Shown here piece after piece: positions 1 through 5,934 of a DNA stretch of 6,989 bases. The stretch is from Actinomycetes bacterium (lineage in GTDB: Bacteria; Actinomycetota; Acidimicrobiia; Acidimicrobiales; JAMCPL01): contig JAJZWK010000084.1 in NCBI GenBank assembly GCA_021846725.1, positions 1 through 6,989 on the forward strand, read 5' to 3'. The notes beneath the pieces are model-generated. The model was not told the origin of the DNA. It searched no databases and saw only the letters and a program-made list of their open reading frames with translations. Numbering within the stretch: the stretch's first letter is position 1; each line of letters starts with the position of its first letter. A program made the position numbers and the translations under genes.

Positions 1-932
1 CCAAGGAAGCATTTGAAAATGCTATAGCTGTGGTGATGGCGCTCGGTGGTTCTACCAATGCTGTATTGCACCTGCTGGCTATTGCAAACGAGGCTAGGGT
101 GGATCTTAGTTTGGATGATTTCAACCGCATTGGCGAGAAAGTACCACATATCGCCGACATGAAGCCACACGGCAGGTTCCATATGAGCGATCTTGATCGT
201 ATAGGAGGTTTGCCTGTAGTGATGCAGGAATTACTTGATGCGGGACATTTACACGGTGACTGCCTGACAGTTACTGGCAAGACGGTAGCTGAGAACCTCT
301 CTCATCTTGCGGGAAGATCCGGAAGGCTTCCTGATCCTGATGGTAAGGTAGTGCATCCAATTACTGATCCAATTCACGATAAAGGTGGTATCGCTATATT
401 GAGTGGATCACTTGCACCTGCCGGATCTGTTGTCAAAGTTGCCGGTCTTGGCGAGATGAGATTTGAGGGGAAGGCGCGCGTATTCAATGGCGAGCAGGGA
501 GCACTTGATGCCATACTGGCTGGCGAGATAGAGCCGGGTACTGTTATCGTTATCCGTTACGAAGGTCCCAAGGGAGGGCCGGGTATGCGTGAGATGCTTG
601 CAGCCACTGCAGCATTAAAGGGAGCAGGTCGTGGGGCAGACTGTGCTCTTATTACAGACGGAAGGTTCTCTGGTGGCACGTATGGCTTTTCGGTAGGGCA
701 TGTCGCTCCGGAAGCTGCTGACGGCGGTCCTATAGCTTTCGTACAAGATGGAGATATCATCGTCCTCGATGCAAATACAAACAGTCTCGATCTGCTTGTA
801 GATGAAGCTGAGTTGGAGAGACGTCGTGCTGAGTGGGTATTGCCTGAGCCTCGTTATACTACTGGAGTGCTAGCAAAGTATGCTTCTCTGGTTACCGGTG
901 CTGACAAGGGAGCAGTGACTGCACCAAAGTAG
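1..932 (+). CDS. ilvD: Dihydroxy-acid dehydratase (IlvD), C-terminal part, 5' end outside window
   Basis: IlvD dehydrates 2,3-dihydroxy-isovalerate and 2,3-dihydroxy-3-methylvalerate to the 2-keto acids in cytoplasmic valine, isoleucine and leucine synthesis. The frame is open from the first full codon at base 3 (KEAFENAIAVV, then MALGGSTNAVLHLLAIA) to the TAG at 930-932. That gives 309 visible residues of a family usually about 560 long, so the GTG at base 30 is internal and not the start. Diagnostic stretches are GRFHMSDLDRIGGLP, LHGDCLTVTGKTVAENL, the VIRYEGPKGGPGMREM signature near 546-597, and the TDGRFSGG signature, whose Ser codon at 669-671 is the expected catalytic base. The N-terminal cysteines that bind the iron-sulfur cluster lie outside the window, so cluster type cannot be judged. 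The related 6-phosphogluconate dehydratase (Edd) is less likely because the LHGDCLTVTGKT block is of IlvD type. It converges on typA. Confidence 0.96.
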   Translation, partial: KEAFENAIAVVMALGGSTNAVLHLLAIANEARVDLSLDDFNRIGEKVPHIADMKPHGRFHMSDLDRIGGLPVVMQELLDAGHLHGDCLTVTGKTVAENLSHLAGRSGRLPDPDGKVVHPITDPIHDKGGIAILSGSLAPAGSVVKVAGLGEMRFEGKARVFNGEQGALDAILAGEIEPGTVIVIRYEGPKGGPGMREMLAATAALKGAGRGADCALITDGRFSGGTYGFSVGHVAPEAADGGPIAFVQDGDIIVLDANTNSLDLLVDEAELERRRAEWVLPEPRYTTGVLAKYASLVTGADKGAVTAPK

Positions 933-946
933 TGTACGGTAAGGGT

Positions 947-2869
947 TCACGGTTTGTAGCGTTTCTCGTGCCCACGTATCCTTCCTCGTTCGGCTTGGCT
1001 GAGTATAGTTTTACGTAACCGGACGATTTTTGGCGTTACTTCTACGTACTCGTCATCTGCTATCCATTCCAGGGCCTGTTCAAGCGAGAGCTTCAGGTGT
1101 GGTGTCAGCCTTTCTAGCTCCTCTGCTGTGGATGAGCGCATATTGGTCAGTTTTTTCTCTTTGGTAGGGTTGACATCCATCTCATCGGCTCTGGCATTTT
1201 CGCCAACGATCATTCCTTCGTATACCTCCTCAGATGGTCCTACGAATAGCGTCCCCCTCTGTTGTAGTGACATCAACGCATAAGTTGTAGTTATACCGAG
1301 ACGGTCAGCTACCATAGAGCCGTTTTTTCTGGTACGCAACTCCCCGTGCCATGGCTCCCAACCGTCGAACACGTGATGTGGAATACCCGTTCCTCTGGTG
1401 TCGGTCAAAAACTCTGTTCTAAATCCGACTAGTCCTCTTGCAGGAATACGGTATTCAAGCCGTACCCATCCTGTACCATGATTGACCATTTCAAGCAGTT
1501 TCCCCTTACGCAGCGCCAGCAGTTGGGTGACGACGCCCAGGTAATCCTCTGGAATATCTATAGTGAGGTGTTCCATAGGCTCGTGCAATTTGCCGTCTAT
1601 CTCTTTGGTGACCACCTGGGGTTTTCCTACAGTGAGTTCGAATCCTTCGCGCCGCATAGTTTCTACCAATACCGCGAGTTGCAGTTCGCCCCTGCCCTGT
1701 ACTTCCCATATGTCAGGAGACGATGTGGGCAGAACGCGGATCGATACATTGCCTACGGTCTCGGCATCCAAACGTCCCTTAACCAACCTTGCAGTGAGTT
1801 TATCCCCGTCCTTGCCAGCGAGTGGAGATGTATTTATTCCTATAGTCATTGAGAGTGTCGGCTCATCTACTGCTATTGCTGACAATGGTCGTGGGTCATC
1901 CGGATCAGAGAGAGTTTCTCCTATTGATATATCTCCTATACCTGCCACAACTATAATCTCTCCTGGGCCTGCCTCATCTATTTCTATACGATCTAAGGCT
2001 TCGGTGCCATACAGTCCGGTCAACTTGACTCTCTCTACTGTTCCGTCAAGGCGGCACCAAGCCACCTCCTGACCTTGTTTGAGATTACCATTGTGTATAC
2101 GACAAATTGCCAATCTCCCCATATAGGGACTCGCATCGAGGTTGGTGACGACTGCTTGCAGAGGGTAATCTGGGATAAATTTTGGTGGGGGTATGTATTG
2201 GATAATGGCATTGAATAGAGGCTCCAGATTACCAGTGGGAGTATCTGGTTCGAAGCCTGCCCAACCATCTCGTGCGCAGGCATAGAGTATGGGGAAATCA
2301 ATCTGTTCTACAGTTGCATCGAGATCCAGGAACAGCTCTTCCACATCATGTACTACCTCTGTTATACGTGCGTCGGGGCGATCCACTTTATTTATTACTA
2401 CTATGACCGGAAGTCTGGCTTGGAGCACTTTACGCAAGACAAATCTGGTCTGTGGTAGTGGCCCTTCAGAGGCATCAACTAACAACAATACTCCGTCTAC
2501 CATAGTAAGCCCCCGTTCTACCTCTCCACCGAAATCAGCATGGCCTGGGGTATCCACTACGGTAATTTTTACATCATTGTATCTTACAGCAGTATGTTTT
2601 GCCAGTATGGTTATGCCCTTTTCTCTCTCAAGATCATTCGAGTCGAGTATGCGGTCAGCTATAATTGCACCGGATCGAAACGCTCCGGTCTGGCGTAACA
2701 TTGCGTCTACAAGAGTAGTCTTGCCATGGTCTACGTGTGCGACTATTGCTATGTTCCTCAGGTCGTAGCGAAGGGAGATTTTTTTCTCCGGGTGATCAAT
2801 GACAAGGTGATCATGTGAAGGGCGGTCGCTGACAAGATGGTCGTGTGTCGATTGGTTGTGTGTGTCCAT
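947..2869 (-). CDS. typA: Translational GTPase TypA/BipA with an N-terminal His/Asp-rich extension
   Basis: TypA (BipA) is an EF-G-like ribosome-associated GTPase involved in 50S assembly and in growth under cold or other stress. The 640-residue protein shows G1 AHVDHGKT (44-51), the switch I Thr in EKGITI (T87), G3 DTPGH (106-110), G4 NKVD (160-163) and a G5 region YACARDG (196-202) with Cys where Ser is usual. EF-Tu-like domain II follows (about 236-325), then EF-G III- and V-like domains (about 333-505) and the TypA-specific C-terminal domain (about 510-625), with the family blocks QGRGELQLAVL and GLVGFRTEFLT. Typical members begin a few residues before LRNIAIVAHVDHGK. Here about 32 extra residues precede it, and no ATG, GTG or TTG lies in frame between the ATG at 2869 and the G1 motif, so the long start is the only normal one. 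AGGA lies 14 bases upstream, too far for a good ribosome site. It follows the GNAT/CoA-ligase gene by 60 bases. Confidence 0.96.
   Translation of the reverse strand: MDTHNQSTHDHLVSDRPSHDHLVIDHPEKKISLRYDLRNIAIVAHVDHGKTTLVDAMLRQTGAFRSGAIIADRILDSNDLEREKGITILAKHTAVRYNDVKITVVDTPGHADFGGEVERGLTMVDGVLLLVDASEGPLPQTRFVLRKVLQARLPVIVVINKVDRPDARITEVVHDVEELFLDLDATVEQIDFPILYACARDGWAGFEPDTPTGNLEPLFNAIIQYIPPPKFIPDYPLQAVVTNLDASPYMGRLAICRIHNGNLKQGQEVAWCRLDGTVERVKLTGLYGTEALDRIEIDEAGPGEIIVVAGIGDISIGETLSDPDDPRPLSAIAVDEPTLSMTIGINTSPLAGKDGDKLTARLVKGRLDAETVGNVSIRVLPTSSPDIWEVQGRGELQLAVLVETMRREGFELTVGKPQVVTKEIDGKLHEPMEHLTIDIPEDYLGVVTQLLALRKGKLLEMVNHGTGWVRLEYRIPARGLVGFRTEFLTDTRGTGIPHHVFDGWEPWHGELRTRKNGSMVADRLGITTTYALMSLQQRGTLFVGPSEEVYEGMIVGENARADEMDVNPTKEKKLTNMRSSTAEELERLTPHLKLSLEQALEWIADDEYVEVTPKIVRLRKTILSQAERGRIRGHEKRYKP
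2789..2845 (-). repeat. Tandem repeat coding for two His/Asp-rich units in the TypA extension
   Basis: TypA residues 9-17 (HDHLVSDRP) and 19-27 (HDHLVIDHP) are two copies of a 9-residue unit with a 10-residue period (DNA copies 2819-2845 and 2789-2815). The copies differ at several synonymous third positions (His, Asp and Pro codons) but at only two amino acids. This suggests an old duplication kept at the protein level, not a fresh slippage product. Confidence 0.7.
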
Positions 2870-2887
2870 ATAAACACATCTTATCCT

Positions 2888-2909
2888 GTTATAGGCTATA
2901 TGGCTATAT
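2888..2909 (-). promoter_or_regulatory. Candidate typA promoter with a tandem 8-base repeat
   Basis: In the 60-base gap before typA, the minus strand has TATAAC (plus 2888-2893), a five-of-six match to a -10 box, placing a start about 12 bases before the ATG at 2869. Directly upstream, ATATAGCC occurs twice in tandem (plus 2894-2909). On the plus strand TATAG and CTATA form a small dyad at 2890-2900. No good -35 box is present. It could give typA its own transcript in addition to read-through from the upstream gene. Confidence 0.3.
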
Positions 2910-2929
2910 TCCGTTCGTCCGACTTCTGA

Positions 2930-5800
2930 TCAACTTTTAAGCTTGCGGATTGAAGGAGATGATCGGACATCCGAAGACCATATACGTATTTTTGCATCTA
3001 CTGCGATTGCTTCATCGGTCGATACCATGACCGGATTGAGGTCTGCTTCCAGTAATTCAGGTATATCTGCTACCATGCGACCAAATCTGTGGATGAGCTC
3101 TTCCAGCTTGGGAACATTGCACTTAGGGGCTCCCCTGTAGCCAAATAACAAGGGTGAACCACGAGTGGAGAGTATCAGGTTATGAACATCTAGGTCGGTA
3201 AGTGGCAAGAGTGAAAATGAGCGATCTTCTAACAGCTCTACTGATATACCACCGGTACCAAACATCACCAAGGGGCCGAATAGGGGATCTTGCACTGCTC
3301 CCACTATTACCTCTACTCCATTGGCCATATGTTGCACAGTGGCACCCTTCATGGTACTACCTAGTTCATTGGCCATTTTAGAGTATGCTTGGGATACCTC
3401 GTATGGATTTTCCAAGTGTACGGCTACCCCACCTACATCACTTTTATGAACTATCTTCGTAGAATTTACCTTTAGCACTACTGGATACCCCAGTCGGTCG
3501 GCAGCCTCTAGTGCCTCTTCGGGGCTTGTTACCAATATGGTTGGTGCAACATTTATTCCATAGAATGAGAGCAACTTGGCGGCTGTGGGCATTTCCAGCC
3601 ATCCTCCATCGGGATTGTCTTTCAACTCCTCTGCAACCAGGTCGGATGCAGATTTTATATCTATTCCATCTATGTCTGGTATGTTTCCTTCTGGTATATT
3701 TTTCCACTCCGTGTAGTTAGCTACCTTTGCAAGTGCTTGAGCTGCTAATTCTGGGTAGGGATACCATGGGATAGAGCGGGCAGTACCCCGTAGTGCCTCC
3801 AATGCCCCATGCGCGGTGAGAAAGTTGGCTAGTACTGGCTTGCTAGAGCCAGCAGCCACTTTGGCAATAGCTTTGGCTACATCACCTGCCTGTGTGACCA
3901 GTGGAGGGGTAAAAATAGTAATGATTGCATCTACCATCTCATCTGCAAGCAGTACCTCAAGTGCTTTTCTGTAGTCATCGGCAGTAGCGGACGCTACCAT
4001 ATCTACCGGATTTCCTACAGCAGCCTCGGCTGGGAGGAAGCTTCGTAGAATTGATTGAGTTCGAGCTGACAGCTCAGGAACTTCAAGTCCATGACCCTCA
4101 CATGCATCGCTGCAGAGTACTCCTGGTCCACCAGCATTGCCCAATATGGCTACACGCTTACCAGCTGGTAACGGTTGATTTACCAATAGTTCGGCGACAT
4201 CAAATAATTCTTGTAGTGTATCGACTCTGATCACTCCTGCCTGTTTGAATAGGGCATCGACGGCCACATCGGGAGTAGCCATGGCAGCAGTATGCGAACT
4301 GGCTCCTCTGGAACCTGCAGATGTGCGTCCTGCCTTTACGGCGATAATTGGCTTTTTACGGGATATGCGTCTGGACAGGGTGGAGAATACTCTTGGATTT
4401 CCGAATGATTCCAAGTACAAGAGTATGACATCAGTGTCTTGATCTTCCTCCCAATAAGCCAGTAGGTCATTTCCGCTTATATCTGCTTTGTTTCCCATGG
4501 AGACAAAGCTAGATATGCCGATACCGCGTTCAGATGCTTCTGCAAGAATAGCTATACCCAGACCCCCCGATTGTGACGAAAAGCCTACCCTGCCTCTTAC
4601 TGGCTGATCAGGTGCAAAGGTCGCATTCATGGATACATCTGGGGAAGTGTTGATGACTCCCATACAGTTTGGGCCGACAAGCCGCATCCCGTGTATGTGA
4701 GCTCTTCTTACCAGGTTGCGTTCTGCTGCAAACCCGTTTTGGCCTGTCTCGGCAAACCCGGCTGATATGACTACTAGGCCACCTACGTGCTTCTTGCCGC
4801 AATCTTCTATGACATCAGCTACTAACGGAGCGGGCACAGCAATCACAGCCAGATCGACTTCGTCTGGAATATCCAGTATAGAGTGGTAAGCCCTTACACC
4901 ACCGACATGCAGCGCTTCAGGGTTGACTGGATATATTGGTCCTGTGAACTCAGCGGTTAGTAGGTTCCTGAATAGTTCGTGTCCAATTGTTCCGGGAGTA
5001 CGGCTTGCCCCTATTACTGCTATAGAGTTTGGCCGCAATATGCGCAGCATCGATTGGCGGGTTGCTATTCTGTCCCTTTCTTTGGCTGCGGCTATAGACG
5101 CTTGAGTTGGTTGTATAGGAAAACTTACGCTTACCACACCATCTGCGAACGTGGCGGTCCTGTCGAATCCGGCACCGGTGAACATCGAGAGCATTTTACG
5201 GTTGTTCGGTAGCGTGTCGGCTATGAATTCACTTACTCCTCTTGTATGTGCTGCTTCAGCGAGATATTCCAGCATGATTGTACCTATACCGCGACCTTGA
5301 TGCTTATCGGTTACCAAGAATGCAGCTTCTGCCTCATTGGTACCTATTATTCTGTCATAACGTGCTACTGCAACTATTGTGTCATCCAGTATTCCCACCA
5401 GTGCGAGTCTGTCTGTATAATCTACATTCGTGAAATGCTCCCATTCTTTATCGCTAAGAGTACGGCGTGGGCTGAAGAATCTCATGTAAATAGTAACGTC
5501 GGAAAGGCCATCATATAGTGCCTTCATGGCATCTATGTCATCCGGCTTAATAGGTCTTATATGGATAGTGCCGCCGTCCTTTAGCACGGCATCGACATCA
5601 AACTCTACCGGATATCCAGGCGGTAGTGAGTCTTGTGGCTTGTCCAGCGTTCTATGGGATGCTTTGCCGGTTGGTCCATCCGGTAGTTTTTCTGGTTGCT
5701 CATTGGATAACTGATTTGTTTGCTCATCTGATGATCTATTTGACTGTTTTTTTGGATGTCTGTCTGGGGTAGTCGGCTTATCTGGGGTAGTAGTGTCCAT
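2930..5800 (-). CDS. Fused GNAT acetyltransferase and NDP-forming acyl-CoA synthetase (PatA-like)
   Basis: A 956-residue fusion. Residues 1-60 are a disordered-looking Thr/Pro/Gln/Asp leader. A GNAT domain spans about 70-230, with acetyl-CoA motif QGRGIG (168-173) and acidic residues in NEAEAAF (155-161). A CoA-binding Rossmann domain follows (about 255-385; AVIGAS, VGPNCMG), then succinyl-CoA-ligase-like domains (about 400-700; SSQSGG, SSHTAAMA) and an ATP-grasp domain (about 735-940; HKSDVGGV, FGPLVMFGTGG, EADLNPV). His503 in SSHTAAMA matches the phosphorylated His of ADP-forming acyl-CoA synthetases, so ligase activity is possible. The GNAT-first order resembles Streptomyces lividans PatA, a lysine acetyltransferase acting on acyl-CoA synthetases; enterobacterial Pat has the reverse order. 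The likely role is cytoplasmic: control of acyl-CoA synthetases by acetylation, acyl-CoA formation with ATP, or both. The ATG at 5800 has no Shine-Dalgarno but a TATCAT box 7 bases upstream, suggesting a leaderless message. An alternative upstream start in another frame is described in the findings. Confidence 0.9.
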   Translation of the reverse strand: MDTTTPDKPTTPDRHPKKQSNRSSDEQTNQLSNEQPEKLPDGPTGKASHRTLDKPQDSLPPGYPVEFDVDAVLKDGGTIHIRPIKPDDIDAMKALYDGLSDVTIYMRFFSPRRTLSDKEWEHFTNVDYTDRLALVGILDDTIVAVARYDRIIGTNEAEAAFLVTDKHQGRGIGTIMLEYLAEAAHTRGVSEFIADTLPNNRKMLSMFTGAGFDRTATFADGVVSVSFPIQPTQASIAAAKERDRIATRQSMLRILRPNSIAVIGASRTPGTIGHELFRNLLTAEFTGPIYPVNPEALHVGGVRAYHSILDIPDEVDLAVIAVPAPLVADVIEDCGKKHVGGLVVISAGFAETGQNGFAAERNLVRRAHIHGMRLVGPNCMGVINTSPDVSMNATFAPDQPVRGRVGFSSQSGGLGIAILAEASERGIGISSFVSMGNKADISGNDLLAYWEEDQDTDVILLYLESFGNPRVFSTLSRRISRKKPIIAVKAGRTSAGSRGASSHTAAMATPDVAVDALFKQAGVIRVDTLQELFDVAELLVNQPLPAGKRVAILGNAGGPGVLCSDACEGHGLEVPELSARTQSILRSFLPAEAAVGNPVDMVASATADDYRKALEVLLADEMVDAIITIFTPPLVTQAGDVAKAIAKVAAGSSKPVLANFLTAHGALEALRGTARSIPWYPYPELAAQALAKVANYTEWKNIPEGNIPDIDGIDIKSASDLVAEELKDNPDGGWLEMPTAAKLLSFYGINVAPTILVTSPEEALEAADRLGYPVVLKVNSTKIVHKSDVGGVAVHLENPYEVSQAYSKMANELGSTMKGATVQHMANGVEVIVGAVQDPLFGPLVMFGTGGISVELLEDRSFSLLPLTDLDVHNLILSTRGSPLLFGYRGAPKCNVPKLEELIHRFGRMVADIPELLEADLNPVMVSTDEAIAVDAKIRIWSSDVRSSPSIRKLKS
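5763..5791 (-). repeat. Direct repeat in the leader of the GNAT/CoA-ligase protein
   Basis: The 11-base plus-strand word TCTGGGGTAGT occurs at 5763-5773 and 5781-5791, with an 18-base period of six codons. It encodes the repeated TTPDKP / TTPDRH at residues 4-15. The in-frame period fits a low-complexity linker that grew by slippage or short duplication. Confidence 0.6.
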
Positions 5801-5807
5801 ATATACA

Positions 5808-5813
5808 ATGATA
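5808..5813 (-). promoter_or_regulatory. -10-like box placed for a leaderless transcript of the GNAT/CoA-ligase gene
   Basis: On the minus strand TATCAT matches five of six -10 consensus positions and ends 7 bases before the ATG at 5800. Transcription would therefore begin at or next to the start codon. No -35 box is recognisable at 17 bases, and no Shine-Dalgarno precedes this ATG. Leaderless messages are common in Actinomycetota, so the arrangement is plausible but unproven. Confidence 0.35.
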
Positions 5814-5882
5814 TATTCTTTTGCCTTGTTCCTATCTCGTCGGTTGCTTTATCCATGTCTTGTCTATCTTCCTGGTTGTCGC

Positions 5883-5911
5883 TTGGTGCGTGCATGGTCT
5901 GTACCTATATT
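5883..5911 (+). promoter_or_regulatory. Candidate promoter of the crotonase gene
   Basis: TTGGTG at 5883-5888 and TATATT at 5906-5911 are separated by 17 bases. The -10 box matches five of six consensus positions, and the -35 box matches only TTG. The predicted transcript would start near 5918, leaving a short leader before the ATG at 5935. The call rests on motif matching alone. Confidence 0.4.
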
Positions 5912-5933
5912 TGTTTCCGTATAGGATATTCAA
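5904..5933 (-). promoter_or_regulatory. Second minus-strand promoter candidate in the divergent region
   Basis: On the minus strand TTGAAT (5933-5928) and TATAGG (5909-5904) are separated by 18 bases. The predicted start falls near 5897, beside an ATG at 5895 that opens a different frame from the GNAT/CoA-ligase gene. The -10 box shares its TATA core with the plus-strand -10 box, so the two promoters would compete. Confidence 0.28.
5923..5926 (+). promoter_or_regulatory. Shine-Dalgarno that sets the crotonase start
   Basis: AGGA lies 8 bases before the ATG at 5935, a normal spacing. It supports that start over the upstream in-frame TTG at 5821. It overlaps the right arm of a dyad (CCTATA 5904-5909 and TATAGG 5920-5925) that also covers the -10 box. 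Confidence 0.55.
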
Positions 5934-5934
5934 C

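Noticed and set aside
30..32. GTG at 30 as the real start of a short ilvD
   Set aside because: The conserved IlvD frame is open to the window edge, and the residues before it (KEAFENAIA) match the family.
1478..2072. Plus-strand open frames opposite typA (about 124 and 169 codons)
   Set aside because: They are antisense shadows of a clearly conserved coding frame, with no recognisable motifs and no ribosome sites of note.
2774..2789. GGAGA, six T, TCTCC inverted repeat as a terminator
   Set aside because: It lies inside the typA coding region near its 5' end. The stem is 5 base pairs with an A-rich loop in the mRNA, and no T run follows.
2811..2879. A 22-codon out-of-frame ORF (starting MCLYGHTQP) that begins 10 bases before typA and overlaps its start, with AGGA 4 bases upstream
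   Set aside because: It is very short, unlike any known leader peptide, and the spacing is poor. Open length this short is expected by chance. Without conservation it cannot be called a gene.
5821..5934. In-frame upstream extension of the crotonase from a TTG, giving a hydrophobic membrane-like leader
   Set aside because: The TTG has no ribosome site, the stretch overlaps the divergent promoters, and crotonases are soluble. The hydrophobic look arises because the opposite strand is A/C-rich. The ATG at 5935 has AGGA at 8 bases.
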